Shown here in pieces: positions 1-8,428 of a stretch of DNA of 64,000 nt. The notes under the pieces are model-generated. The model did no database searches and was not told where the DNA came from. It saw only the letters and a program-made list of their open reading frames with translations. Within the stretch, counting starts at the first letter, position 1. Every line of letters starts with the position of its first letter. Both the position numbers and the translations under genes were made by a program. Origin of the DNA: Neobacillus sp. DY30 (lineage in GTDB: Bacteria > Bacillota > Bacilli > Bacillales > Cytobacillaceae); contig NZ_CP126093.1 of assembly GCF_030123065.1 (NCBI RefSeq), positions 6,020,001-6,084,000 on the forward strand. The letters run 5' to 3'.

Positions 1-1140
1 ATAAAGGGAGATGGAACGGGAAATGTCATTTCCATTAAAGCACCTAACGTGACGATCAGAGAGCTTAGCGTCACAAATAGCAGCATGGACCGTAATTCTG
101 CTGAGGAGTATGCGGGGATTAAGATTCATACCAACGGGAATATAGTTGAGAACGTTAAGATTTCCGATTCCTTTCACGGAATTTATTTAAGTCAGGCACA
201 TGAAAATAAAATTAATCATGTTGAGATTAAAGGTAAGGGCAAGGGAGAAATTGCCGCACAGGGTAATGGAATTCATATCTATTACTCCAATCATAACCTG
301 TTAACACATAACACCATAGAAGGCACACGTGATGGCATGTTTTTTGACTACGGCAACAAAAATGAAAGCTATCAAAATAAGATTAGTCATACACGGTACG
401 GCCTGCATTACATGTACTCCGACGAGAATATTTTTAAGAATAATACCTTTACGATGAATACGGGCGGCGCTGCGGTCATGAATTCGAACCACTTAGTTTT
501 AGAAGATAACCAATTTATCGTAAACTATGGCAACCAATCTTTCGGATTACTGCTGCTGCAAGCCAATGATAATCAAATTAAAAACAATACGTTCTACATG
601 AACCAAAGAGGCATTTACATCGATCAGGCCACTCGAAACAATATGGAAGGCAATAAAATCTCCCAAAACCAGATCGGGATTGAACTTTGGGCAAGTTCCA
701 ATGAACAAATTTTTTCTAAAAACCTAATTACTGAAAATACAATTCCCGCTGTTACCATCGGTGGAACTGGTGAAAACAACTTCTGGAGTCATAATGGCAA
801 AGGAAACGATTGGGGAAGAGCTTTCCCGCTCACCGATTTAAACCAAGATCGCATTGGGGACTTTCCTATAACGTATCACTCTTCTTTATATCTGCTGTTA
901 GAAGAACAAGAATTATCTTATTTATTTTTAAAAAGTCCTGCACTGCCTATCTTTGAAAAAATGAATGCAGTCTTGATGGACGAAAAGATTATGTTTTATG
1001 ACCCTCACCCGCTGGCCGCTGCTAAAGGCAATAACCATTTGGTGTTAATAGCGGCTTTAGTGCTGGCCGCAGTGTTAATTTTACTAAAAGGGAGACATTT
1101 ACTATGCATTACATTTGGAAGGAATGGAAGGAAAACATAA
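1..1140 (+). CDS. nosD: NosD, nitrous oxide reductase maturation protein (5' end outside window)
   Basis: The reading frame is open from base 1, so the N-terminus lies outside the window; the GTG at 49 is internal, not the start. The visible 380 or so residues are a right-handed beta-helix (CASH/NosD repeats) rich in Asn ladders and short motifs such as NHNLLTHNTI and NKNESYQNKI. A hydrophobic segment near the C-terminus (HLVLIAALVLAAVLILL) anchors it in the membrane. NosD acts outside the membrane with the NosFY ABC transporter in assembling the Cu-S centre of NosZ (family knowledge). The end overlaps nosY by about 37 bases, and nosY, nosF and a lipoprotein follow in the same operon. nosZ is not in the window. 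Confidence 0.9.
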   Translation: MKGDGTGNVISIKAPNVTIRELSVTNSSMDRNSAEEYAGIKIHTNGNIVENVKISDSFHGIYLSQAHENKINHVEIKGKGKGEIAAQGNGIHIYYSNHNLLTHNTIEGTRDGMFFDYGNKNESYQNKISHTRYGLHYMYSDENIFKNNTFTMNTGGAAVMNSNHLVLEDNQFIVNYGNQSFGLLLLQANDNQIKNNTFYMNQRGIYIDQATRNNMEGNKISQNQIGIELWASSNEQIFSKNLITENTIPAVTIGGTGENNFWSHNGKGNDWGRAFPLTDLNQDRIGDFPITYHSSLYLLLEEQELSYLFLKSPALPIFEKMNAVLMDEKIMFYDPHPLAAAKGNNHLVLIAALVLAAVLILLKGRHLLCITFGRNGRKT

Positions 1141-1901
1141 GAGGAAAAGGCTTATGGCTCGCTTTAAGCATTATCGTTCTGATTTCAATTAGTATCTTGT
1201 TTCGTTCCACTGCCCTTTCATTTGATAAAGGCTTCTATGTGCTCTTGATTAACTTGTTTGATACCATTATTTACTTTATTCCAATCCTCTGTTTATTTAT
1301 CGGAGCCTTTTCGATTTTTCAAGAAAAGGAACAAAAGACGCTAATCATGCTGCTGACTAAGAAAGACAGCTATGCGAGTTTTTTACTGCGAAAGAGCCTA
1401 GGACTCTATACCGTTGTCCTTGTTCCCATCTTAGTCTGGTTTTTTCTCTATTTATTATTGCTTAAGTTTAACTTCCAGCTTGATATGAAGGCATATTTTA
1501 TCTTTATTTTAGCCATTGTGACCCTGTCGCTCGTGTTCCTGCAAATGGGAGCAGCCATCGGAAGCTTTAGCCGTTCCAGAATGCAGATTATTGGGTATAC
1601 CATATTTATCTGGTTTTACTTTTTCTTCTTGCATGACTTTCTTTTACTATCACTATTGCCTGACGTTACCTATGTAAATGTAAAAGTATTTTCAGCCGGC
1701 TACTTCTTAAATCCATTGCAATCTGTACGAATGTTCCTTGAAACAGGCATGGGTGTTTACTCCTTCGGTCACATGTCAAGGCTTCTCCAAGCCTTCATGT
1801 GGACAAAGCCTGTATTCTTTTTAATCGGAAATCTAGTATTTTGGTTCATCACTTCTATTGCAGCAGGTATTATTTTCCACCGTAAGGAGGGCTTTGAATG
1901 A
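1104..1901 (+). CDS. nosY: NosY, ABC-2 type membrane permease for NosZ maturation
   Basis: A 265-residue integral membrane protein with about six hydrophobic segments (for example residues 18-36, 50-68, 100-120, 130-150, 240-258) and the ABC-2 permease pattern IFQEKEQKTLIMLLTKK in the first cytoplasmic loop. With NosF it forms the ABC transporter that supports sulfur and copper delivery to periplasmic or extracytoplasmic NosZ (family knowledge). The ATG at 1104 has a GGGAG ribosome binding site about 10 bases upstream, inside the end of nosD. The stop overlaps the nosF start (ATGA), so translation is coupled. Identification rests on membrane topology plus the nosD-nosF context. Confidence 0.88.
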   Translation: MHYIWKEWKENIRGKGLWLALSIIVLISISILFRSTALSFDKGFYVLLINLFDTIIYFIPILCLFIGAFSIFQEKEQKTLIMLLTKKDSYASFLLRKSLGLYTVVLVPILVWFFLYLLLLKFNFQLDMKAYFIFILAIVTLSLVFLQMGAAIGSFSRSRMQIIGYTIFIWFYFFFLHDFLLLSLLPDVTYVNVKVFSAGYFLNPLQSVRMFLETGMGVYSFGHMSRLLQAFMWTKPVFFLIGNLVFWFITSIAAGIIFHRKEGFE

Positions 1902-2575
1902 TTACGGTATCTGGTTTAAATCAATCCTTCGGGAAAAAATTGATTCTGGATTCGGTTAATATTGCAATTCAAAAACATGAAGTTTGCGCCTTGGTTGGCC
2001 GCAATGGCGCTGGAAAGTCGACTTTTATTAACAGTCTTCTTGGACTGCTTCCTGTAAAACAGGGCTCGATTTCGATTAATGGCGTTCCAGTTACGAAGAA
2101 AAATCATGAGTGGAAAAAAGCCATTGCCTATCTGCCAGAGAAATTTATGCTTTATCCCATGCTGACGGGTCTTGAGAATATTACCTTCTTTGCGGAGGCT
2201 GTTGATAAGAGTATTGATCAGGAACGGATGGAGAATGTTCTTCGGTCGGTAAGTTTATGGGATGACCGCGATGTGCAAGTGAAAAAATATTCAAAAGGGA
2301 TGCTCCAGCGGCTTGGATTAGCGATCACTCTCTATCAGGATTCCAGTATCCTAATTCTTGATGAGCCGACAAGCGGAATTGACCCAATGGGACGAAAGGA
2401 AATATTAGAAGTGTTAAAATCGCTTCGTGATAAAACCATCCTTCTTTCCTCCCATCACCTTGATGAAATCAAACAGGTTTGTACACATGTCGCGTATTTA
2501 AATAATGGAAAAATGGAGAAATACAGTGTGGAGGAATTCTTACAATCACATAATCTTGGAGGGATAGAATCATGA
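1898..2575 (+). CDS. nosF: NosF, ABC transporter ATPase for NosZ maturation
   Basis: A 225-residue ATP-binding subunit with Walker A GRNGAGKST (about residues 35-43), the signature YSKGMLQRLGLA, Walker B ILILDEPTSGIDP and a switch His (SSHHLDE). It energises NosY. Its start overlaps the nosY stop and its own stop overlaps the next start (ATGA at 2572), so nosDYF and the lipoprotein gene look like one tightly coupled transcript. The size matches short NosF/CcmA-like ATPases. Confidence 0.9.
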   Translation: MITVSGLNQSFGKKLILDSVNIAIQKHEVCALVGRNGAGKSTFINSLLGLLPVKQGSISINGVPVTKKNHEWKKAIAYLPEKFMLYPMLTGLENITFFAEAVDKSIDQERMENVLRSVSLWDDRDVQVKKYSKGMLQRLGLAITLYQDSSILILDEPTSGIDPMGRKEILEVLKSLRDKTILLSSHHLDEIKQVCTHVAYLNNGKMEKYSVEEFLQSHNLGGIES

Positions 2576-3474
2576 AAAAAGCGATGAGGTTGACCGCAGT
2601 GCTGTTGCTGACACTGCTTGCAGGCTGTAATGGAGACCCTGAATATAATATTGAAATTACAAAGCCAATTTATCAGCAGCCTGATAAGGAAATGCCTATG
2701 GAAATTCAAGTAAAGGAGAAGGACGAGGCCGTAACTGGGCTTGATGCTTCGGCAGAATTCTCCATGGCCAATATGGACCACGGAATGACCAAGGTGGAAT
2801 TAACGGAAGGGGAAGATGGAATTTATTCCGGTAATGTCGAGCTTCCTATGCCTGGCAAATATGAAATACTCTTCATCCTGGAAAAGGATGGGGAAAAGAT
2901 TGAAAAGGTCATCAGTTATGAGGTAGAAAAACCAGAAGGTGTGGCATCAATTAACGGAGAATGGATTACGTATGAAGATGTAAACTTTTATAAGTTTATC
3001 AATTATCTCCAGCTTGCGATCAATCGTGAATCAGACCAAAAGCGATACACCGGCGATCAACTGAAAGAAGCATTAACTTATTGGGAGTCACAAGAAAAGC
3101 TGGTTGAAGACCAAAATCAATTATTAACCCAAATCATCCGCCTTCGCTCGATGGCGATGCTCGCTGAAGAAAAAGGGCACAAAGCAACCGAAGCGGAAGT
3201 AGAATCAGAACTCAACAAAGTCCGGGCCCAATACGACCAATTCCAATCAGCAAAAGCGATGATCAATGAATATGGTGAAGAAAAATTCTGGGAAACCGAA
3301 AAACAACAATACCAACTCATCGTCCTATCCCAAAAAGTACAAAAAGACATGATTGAAAAAGTAAAAAAAGAAAACCCAGAAATGAGCCAGCAAGAAATCA
3401 ACTTCCAAGCCCAAAAACAATACGAAGAACTCCTAGTCTCACAGGTTAACTCATTGAAAATAGAGATACTATAA
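2572..3474 (+). CDS. Lipoprotein with YtkA/FixH-like domain and SurA-N-like domain, nos operon
   Basis: A 300-residue protein starting with a lipoprotein signal (lipobox LLAGC, Cys about residue 19). Residues about 25-120 resemble YtkA/FixH-like Ig-fold domains, with the conserved core MANMDHGM and a G-Y-S-G...PMPGKYEI pattern. Residues about 125-300 look like an N-terminal SurA/PrsA-type chaperone region: VASINGEWITYEDV followed by long charged helices with LLTQIIRLRSMAMLAEEKG. The gene is translationally coupled to nosF. The His/Met-rich MDHGM patch could bind copper, so a role as a tethered chaperone or Cu carrier for NosZ assembly is my inference. Domain assignment is by eye. Confidence 0.75.
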   Translation: MKKAMRLTAVLLLTLLAGCNGDPEYNIEITKPIYQQPDKEMPMEIQVKEKDEAVTGLDASAEFSMANMDHGMTKVELTEGEDGIYSGNVELPMPGKYEILFILEKDGEKIEKVISYEVEKPEGVASINGEWITYEDVNFYKFINYLQLAINRESDQKRYTGDQLKEALTYWESQEKLVEDQNQLLTQIIRLRSMAMLAEEKGHKATEAEVESELNKVRAQYDQFQSAKAMINEYGEEKFWETEKQQYQLIVLSQKVQKDMIEKVKKENPEMSQQEINFQAQKQYEELLVSQVNSLKIEIL

Positions 3475-3484
3475 CGATGGCAAC

Positions 3485-3566
3485 GGTGACAACAACGGTG
3501 ACAGGCACCATTTATGCAAAATTCGCTGTTTATGCAGCGCTTTTTGTATAAATGGTGCTTTTTTTA
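3485..3566 (+). terminator. Long hairpin ending the nos operon, preceded by a direct repeat
   Basis: GCACCATTTAT (3505-3515) pairs with ATAAATGGTGC (3548-3558), an inner CGCTG/CAGCG hairpin sits in the loop, and seven T follow. This is a rho-independent terminator on the + strand. Upstream, the unit AACGGTGACA is repeated (about 3482-3503). Confidence 0.75.
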
Positions 3567-3797
3567 GGTTTCGGGTGTGTTGATGATTTTTATGGTTTTG
3601 AAGCCGAGGTTGATTTTGTAGTTTAGGTTCCAGTTTGCACCTTGGATTTCGATTTCGTTTTCTTGGATGGTGAATCTGAGCATGACGTCATTGTCTTCGT
3701 CGATGATGACGTAGGAGTTTTTGTTTGTAAAGATTTGATAGGTTGGATGGGCGATCAGTGTCCATCCATATAGTAATTTATTGCTTTTTGTCGTCAT
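3564..3797 (-). CDS. Small hypothetical protein (77 aa), beta-rich
   Basis: Not recognised. The 77-residue product is rich in alternating hydrophobic and polar residues (YGWTLIAHPTYQIFTNKN, DVMLRFTIQENEIEIQGANW) typical of small beta-barrel or tubby-like C-terminal (LURP-one) folds. There is no signal peptide and no Cys. The ATG at 3797 is 12 bases downstream of the end of the frameshifted sugar dehydrogenase gene, so the two may be cotranscribed. The coding pattern is plausible but no function can be assigned. Confidence 0.5.
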   Translation of the reverse strand: MTTKSNKLLYGWTLIAHPTYQIFTNKNSYVIIDEDNDVMLRFTIQENEIEIQGANWNLNYKINLGFKTIKIINTPET

Positions 3798-3811
3798 AAT
3801 TACACCAGCCT

Positions 3812-4895
3812 TTACCCATTCAGATTGGTTAGCAGCACTCTGTACAATTTGTCATCCTTTTCATCAGGATTTCCTCTGCCGTCTGTATTGTTGCTGACAA
3901 AATAGAGGTATTCCCCCTCCACAAACACATCACGTATTCTTCCTAATCCTGTAATAATCGGCCTTGTCGTATTTTTTTCTACATCAAATTCCCGAACGGC
4001 ATTGCCTCTTAATGCTGCAACATATAGCTTCCCATTAGCGGCGGCCATTCCTGATGGGGCCCAAGTTTCGTTGCCTGACTGGAACAATGGCGTCTCCATT
4101 CCGGCTTTTTCTTCATTTCCTTGTATTACCGGCCAGCCATAATTTGCCCCTGGCTTAATTACATTGAGCTCATCGCGGGCAGATTGACCATGCTCCGTCG
4201 CATATAACGCATCACCCATCCACACTAACCCCTGAGGATTCCGATGTCCATAGCTGTAAACATAGGAATTTTCAAAGGGATTATCCTCTGGAATACTGCC
4301 ATCTAAATTCATTCTTAAAATCTTTCCGTTCAAGGACCGTTTATCCTGCGAAAGCTCCGGAGCAGTGGCATCACCAGTGGTGATGTACAGCTTCCTATCC
4401 GGACCAATCTTCAAACGGCCTCCATGATGGTAAGCGGCACTAGGAATCCCGTCAAGGAGAGTCCTTTTCTTCCGTCCATTTATTTCCCGCCAGCTGCAAG
4501 ACAACAACCCTATTAAACTGTTCCTGTCCGGTCTCATACGTATAATAAGCAAATGCCTTTTGATTGGCTGGAAACTCCGGATCTAGGACAAAGCCAAGCA
4601 GCCCGGCTTCCGCTGCTTTCGCGAGCGGTTTTTTCAACTCCACTTGCTGCCGTTCCATTTTTCCATTATCAATTTTCACGATACTTCCTGTTCGTTCACT
4701 CAAATAAAAAGTCTCATTAACCTTATTAATCGACCATGGGACACTTAGTGTATCAGCAACAACTTCAAACTCTGGCTGCAGGACAACTGCTTCATCCTCA
4801 GGCTGGTCTTTCGGCTGCAGCCTTTCTTTTTCAAATAGAGAACAACCTGATAGCAATAGGACGATTGATAATAAAATGGAATACACTTTGACCAT
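3812..4895 (-). pseudogene. PQQ-type soluble glucose/sorbosone dehydrogenase-like lipoprotein, frameshifted
   Basis: Two frames together make one roughly 360-residue beta-propeller protein of the GSDH/YliI family. The first (4895 down to 4452) has a lipoprotein signal (LLLSGCSLF) and then VADTLSVPWSI. The second (to 3812) carries the family motifs HHGGRLKIGPD, YITTGD, GHRNPQGL, TEHG and GANYGWPVIQG. At about 4475-4482 the first frame runs ...WTEEK into a stop. Removing one base from the run GAAAAGG restores WTEEKTLLDGIPSAAYHHGG, which fits the family. So there is a single-base insertion (or a sequencing error). If real, the protein is truncated to 147 residues and inactive. Downstream motifs are otherwise intact, so the lesion is recent. 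Confidence 0.8.
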
Positions 4896-4910
4896 CCATC
4901 TCTTCCTTCC

Positions 4911-5765
4911 CTATAAAACTTCAAGGATTGCCTTAGCCACGCCATGCCCGTCATTTGTTGCAGTAATCACATCACAAAGAGATTTAATTTCATAATCGGC
5001 ATTTCCCATTGCCACTGCTCTTCCGGCCCTTTCGAGCATGGAAATGTCATTAAAACTATCACCCATTGCCATCGTTTCGGAAATATGAATTCCTTTTGAT
5101 TTAACAAACGTTTCTAAGGCAATTCCTTTTTGAGCATTTCGATTCGTTATTTCTAGATTGTTATGTCCCGAACTGGACACTGCCAACTCTGTTAATTCTT
5201 TTAATTCGTCTTCGGCAGCTTCACGTCTTTCTGCATCCATTGCAAATCCAAAGAGCTTGTAAATTTGATGCGTTTCATCATTAAATAAAAGGTCATAACT
5301 TTCAACCTGGTGGACTAAGCCATGACGAGTGCGCTCACCTGCTCGCTTCACAACATCTTCTGGGTCCACTTCAGGATTGGCACTAACTACAATATCAACC
5401 AGAATTTCGACTGCCTTATCAGGGTCTAACGAGTATGTACCTTTGTTTGTATATACTTCAAAATAAATATCCTTTTCCATAAGCTTTTCCGCAGCTTTTT
5501 TGGCTACATGCTTTTCTATCGGTACAGCAGACAGTATTTCTCCTTCTTTTGTGCGAACTTCCGCACCGTTCACACAGATTGCTGGACAATGGATACCCGC
5601 CTCATCGAGTACAAATCGTATCTCCTGATAAGATCTCCCCGATGCGATAACAACTTCTACCCCCTGTGACTGGGCTTTTAGAATGGCTTCTTTATTTTCC
5701 TGACTAACTTGTTGGTACGAATTTAATAAGGTTCCATCCATATCTGATGCAATACACTTAATCAT
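4911..5765 (-). CDS. Cof-type HAD-IIB phosphatase
   Basis: A HAD superfamily hydrolase of 284 residues with motif I DMDGTLLNS (residues about 8-16), motif II VVIASGRS, a C2B cap in the middle and motif IV GDSFNDISML near the C-terminus. Family members dephosphorylate small phosphorylated metabolites such as sugar phosphates or FMN; the substrate cannot be deduced here. The ATG at 5765 is favoured over the GTG 9 bases upstream because AGGTGA lies at proper distance from it. The gene lies upstream of the frameshifted dehydrogenase on the same strand. Confidence 0.85.
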   Translation of the reverse strand: MIKCIASDMDGTLLNSYQQVSQENKEAILKAQSQGVEVVIASGRSYQEIRFVLDEAGIHCPAICVNGAEVRTKEGEILSAVPIEKHVAKKAAEKLMEKDIYFEVYTNKGTYSLDPDKAVEILVDIVVSANPEVDPEDVVKRAGERTRHGLVHQVESYDLLFNDETHQIYKLFGFAMDAERREAAEDELKELTELAVSSSGHNNLEITNRNAQKGIALETFVKSKGIHISETMAMGDSFNDISMLERAGRAVAMGNADYEIKSLCDVITATNDGHGVAKAILEVL

Positions 5766-5836
5766 GCTGTTCACCTATTTCTATTTTTTGTTACTGCCAT
5801 CTTATCAGATATCCATATGCATTTTCACCATTTTGC

Positions 5837-6502
5837 TCACGAAAGATACTTACTGCCTTCCCTTATACTTAATGGAGCAAGCTTATTTTCTTCGATAAAC
5901 GCCTTAACAGATAAAGGGTTTGTTTTGGAGTATTCCCGTAACGCCCAGCCAATCGCTTTTTGGATGAAAAATTCTTGACTATCCGCATTCTTAACGATGT
6001 AATCATAGAGAAGGTCCTCATTGGTTTGCTGTTTAAATTTTAATTGAAAAAGAATCGCAGTTCTCCGCAGCCATATATTCTCATCGACCGCCCAGATATC
6101 TATCGTTTCTTTAATAACTTCAGGATACTTCCGTGCGAGCTCTCCAACTAATGGGGCAATTGAATCAACACTATCCCACCATGATTTGGTTGTAATTAGC
6201 CTTTCAAGAAATGACACCACATCTTTAGGCAATTTCTTCGCGAATTTCCCTATATATGTAATAGCTGTATAGTGATATTCTCTTTCTTCCTTTTCCCAAA
6301 GACCAGTTACGAGGTCTTTGTCAAACGGCCCATTCAAGATCCCTGTCTCTTTGAAAAATGTTTTTTCCAGTTCTTTACGGAGCGGCGACTTAATTCCTAA
6401 AAAGGGAAAATGATCTTTCATATACTTTTTCATTGGTTCTGCGTTTTCTTCATTACTGTGTTCTTCAAATAAAAGTGTTAGTTTTTCAATTTCATTTTTC
6501 AA
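5837..6502 (-). CDS. AlkD-like DNA alkylation repair glycosylase
   Basis: A 221-residue all-helical (HEAT-like) protein of the AlkD family. The stretch TTKSWWDSVDSIAP carries the Trp and catalytic-type Asp seen in Bacillus cereus AlkD, and WLRRTAILFQLKF carries the conserved Arg. AlkD excises cationic N3- and N7-alkylpurines without base flipping (family knowledge). Translation starts at TTG (6502) after AGAGGTGA. It is monocistronic, divergent from the small spore-protein-like gene. Confidence 0.88.
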   Translation of the reverse strand: MKNEIEKLTLLFEEHSNEENAEPMKKYMKDHFPFLGIKSPLRKELEKTFFKETGILNGPFDKDLVTGLWEKEEREYHYTAITYIGKFAKKLPKDVVSFLERLITTKSWWDSVDSIAPLVGELARKYPEVIKETIDIWAVDENIWLRRTAILFQLKFKQQTNEDLLYDYIVKNADSQEFFIQKAIGWALREYSKTNPLSVKAFIEENKLAPLSIREGSKYLS

Positions 6503-6589
6503 GATATATCACCTCTAAAAAAATCACTATATTTCTATTTTTGCTCTCCTACTAATTCTATAACCACCGCAGAACACCTTTATGAAAAT

Positions 6590-6618
6590 GCATAAAGAAT
6601 GATGCAAATGCCAAACTA
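6590..6618 (+). promoter_or_regulatory. Possible sigma-G-like promoter of the small spore-protein-like gene
   Basis: GCATA (6590-6594), 17 bases, then CAAACTA (6612-6618) resembles forespore sigma-G promoters (GHATR and CATNHTA) with one mismatch in the -10. It sits 32 bases upstream of the ATG at 6651. This is weak evidence on its own. Confidence 0.3.
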
Positions 6619-6650
6619 TATTGTACCAGTAGACGAAAGGAGAGGATTAT

Positions 6651-6806
6651 ATGACGAAGAAGGTTAATAAAGGCAGTAAAAATCAAAATTCTCCACGTGC
6701 AGGTCATGCTGAAGCTGAGTTCGCAAGTGAATTTGTCAGCGGAGATAACAGCAAAGGAAATAAGCGAAATAAAAGTCAGCAAAGCAAAACAAACCCTCAT
6801 GAATAA
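6651..6806 (+). CDS. Small Gln/Asn/Lys-rich protein, gamma-type SASP-like
   Basis: A 51-residue hydrophilic protein preceded by AAAGGAGAGG seven bases before the ATG. It is rich in Lys, Asn, Ser and Gln, has no hydrophobic segment, and contains AEAEFASEF, which resembles the EFASET signature of gamma-type small acid-soluble spore proteins, though here only once. Such proteins are amino acid stores degraded at germination. It is followed by a strong terminator, so it is monocistronic. A sigma-G-like promoter lies upstream. Assignment to the SASP-gamma group is inference; it could be another small spore protein. Confidence 0.6.
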   Translation: MTKKVNKGSKNQNSPRAGHAEAEFASEFVSGDNSKGNKRNKSQQSKTNPHE

Positions 6807-6847
6807 AAAAGAGTCGGCTTACCACTGAGGGAGGCCGACTCTTTTTC
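6807..6847. terminator. Bidirectional terminator
   Basis: AAGAGTCGGC and GCCGACTCTT form the stem and a T run follows on both strands. It serves the 51-aa gene on + and the 79-aa gene on -. Confidence 0.85.
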
Positions 6848-6850
6848 GTT

Positions 6851-7090
6851 CTATTGAGGAGTAGAAATAGCTGCAGGAGAAGTGCGTATGTCTTTATTTT
6901 CGTTATTATTGAACTGGTTTTGTAACTCAATATTGGCTCTGTCTGCTTCAGATTGTGCCTGAATGGGAGCATGCACCTCTCCATCTTCCAATTGCTTGTT
7001 GATTTTAATATTGGCCTCTACGGCTGCATTTTCTGCATTCTGGTTATCTTTCAAGTCAAATAGCTCCTTCAATGTAAAATGTTTGGACAT
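6851..7090 (-). CDS. Small hydrophilic hypothetical protein (79 aa)
   Basis: Not recognised. The likely start is the ATG at 7090 (MSKHFTLKELFDLKDNQ) with a GGGGA site upstream; a longer frame to 7144 would run into the terminator of the neighbouring gene. The product is Asn/Gln/Ala-rich and predicted helical, without signal peptide or Cys, and repeats a pattern of the type AxxANIxxxxQ (EANIKINKQ, RANIELQNQ). That composition is common in small sporulation-associated Bacillus proteins, but this is only suggestive. Confidence 0.55.
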   Translation of the reverse strand: MSKHFTLKELFDLKDNQNAENAAVEANIKINKQLEDGEVHAPIQAQSEADRANIELQNQFNNNENKDIRTSPAAISTPQ

Positions 7091-7130
7091 TGCTATTATC
7101 TTCCCCAACCCGCTACATAAATAACACGTA

Positions 7131-7157
7131 AAAAACTGCCCCACGGGACAGTTTTAA
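7131..7157 (-). terminator. Terminator of the tandem P-loop gene
   Basis: On the - strand AAAACTG...CCC pairs with GGG...CAGTTTT (one mismatch), followed by TTTTTT, directly after the stop at 7162. Confidence 0.75.
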
Positions 7158-7161
7158 TTTT

Positions 7162-8274
7162 CTACTGAGAGCTCACAATTGTGTCATGCTCTAATTCTCT
7201 AATTTCCTCTGCAATTCTTTCCTGAATATGTTCGACAACGGCAAAATCCATTGCTGGAACATAGATTGCTTCAAGCTGATCATGAAGTTCCTTCGCTCTT
7301 GCTAGATAAGAGATCGCTTCCTTCATTTTATTTTTGTAGCTTTCTGCAATCGGTTTAATTTTATCTTCATAGGTTTCGTCTGTACCCGGAGTAATCAGCT
7401 TTTCATACATATCAATGATTTCATCACTGGCACGGCTTGGAAAATACTCGTGTGGAGCCGTACTGTCAAAGATGGCGATGCCAAGCTCTCTAAAAATCAC
7501 CATATCCAAGCTGTTGGGATCAAATCCACAGTGATATACCTCTACATCAATTCCTCTTTCTTCTGCAGCTGCCGCGAGCTTTTTCAGCATGGTTGATTTT
7601 CCGGAGCCAGGGCGTCCCTTTATAAAGTAACGCTTTTCGATGTCCTCCGTTAAATTAGGAACAAAGTCAACTGCCCCTTTTGGTGTTGCCGCCCCTAAAA
7701 ATCGGTGTCGGACATCTGATTGCTTATTTATTTTTAACTTACCAAAAAAGGATTGTATTAATGTATTGGTCAGTTGATCTGCCTTTTCAAAATCCATGTT
7801 ATCGATATAAATTTTTTCCCAATCATCATGAATATCTAAAGCCTGCTTAAAGGTAGAATACGCTAAATTAAAGGATGCACTGATTTGATTGGTTAACCGC
7901 TGAATGTTCTTTTTCTCACCAGCAAGTGCTTTTGCGTCCCACGCTTCTCCCAGATTAATATACTGTTCTATCGCACCTGGAGCCTTCGGTTCAATGACAT
8001 GCGGAGCCGTTCCATCCACGATACCCACCTTTAAAGCACGTATGATCATGCCATCAATCGAACTATTATCTGACGAGCAATGCAAGAACTCGATATCATA
8101 TCCCTTTTCAACCCATTCATTGCCTAAGTTTTTCATTAACGAAGATTTCCCTGTTCCAGGGCCGCCTTTTAGAATATAAATGCGTTCCAGCCCTTGTAAA
8201 TTTGAATCATACAGGTTATGAAATCCCCTAGCTGTATTCCCGCCTGCATAGTAATTTTTTATCTTTCCTGCCAC
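7162..8274 (-). CDS. Tandem P-loop NTPase (PRK06851-like)
   Basis: About 370 residues built from two homologous P-loop units. The first has Walker A GGPGTGKSS (about residues 37-45) followed by FLHCSSDNSSIDGM; the second has GRPGSGKST (about 222-230) followed by VYHCGFDPNSLDMV. Each half also repeats a D-x-TAPH motif (VDGTAPHVIEPKAPG, FDSTAPHEYFPSRAS). The family is widespread in spore formers and uncharacterised as far as I know. The GTG at 8274 has AAAGGAG about 11 bases upstream; the GTG at 8283 would be too close to it. It is a single-gene unit with its own terminator. Confidence 0.75.
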   Translation of the reverse strand: MAGKIKNYYAGGNTARGFHNLYDSNLQGLERIYILKGGPGTGKSSLMKNLGNEWVEKGYDIEFLHCSSDNSSIDGMIIRALKVGIVDGTAPHVIEPKAPGAIEQYINLGEAWDAKALAGEKKNIQRLTNQISASFNLAYSTFKQALDIHDDWEKIYIDNMDFEKADQLTNTLIQSFFGKLKINKQSDVRHRFLGAATPKGAVDFVPNLTEDIEKRYFIKGRPGSGKSTMLKKLAAAAEERGIDVEVYHCGFDPNSLDMVIFRELGIAIFDSTAPHEYFPSRASDEIIDMYEKLITPGTDETYEDKIKPIAESYKNKMKEAISYLARAKELHDQLEAIYVPAMDFAVVEHIQERIAEEIRELEHDTIVSSQ

Positions 8275-8313
8275 ACCGAACACTCTCCTTTACGTGACAT
8301 AGCAAAGTTTCAT

Positions 8314-8382
8314 TTGTCTAGCTGCAGCGCCTAGGAAAAAAGCAATTCATTTTTTCCCTAAGCAAGGCGCTTTCGCTTTTCA
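8314..8382. repeat. Interspersed Bacillus-type GTCTAGCTNCAGCGCC hairpin repeat
   Basis: The element starts TTGTCTAGCTGCAGCGCCTA and ends AAGGCGCTTTCGCTTTTC. Outer arms AGCGCC/GGCGCT and inner arms GGAAAAAA/TTTTTTCC form a long imperfect hairpin. I recognise the outer sequence as a repeat common between genes in Bacillus relatives. A minimal copy lies at 15072-15103. Confidence 0.65.
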
Positions 8383-8428
8383 TTTCACCTTATCATATGC
8401 ACTCTTTGTTTATAGGTGAATGCCTACA

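Noticed and set aside
4452-4895. A separate 147-residue lipoprotein gene
   Set aside because: It is only the N-terminal part of the frameshifted dehydrogenase; the family continues in the next frame.
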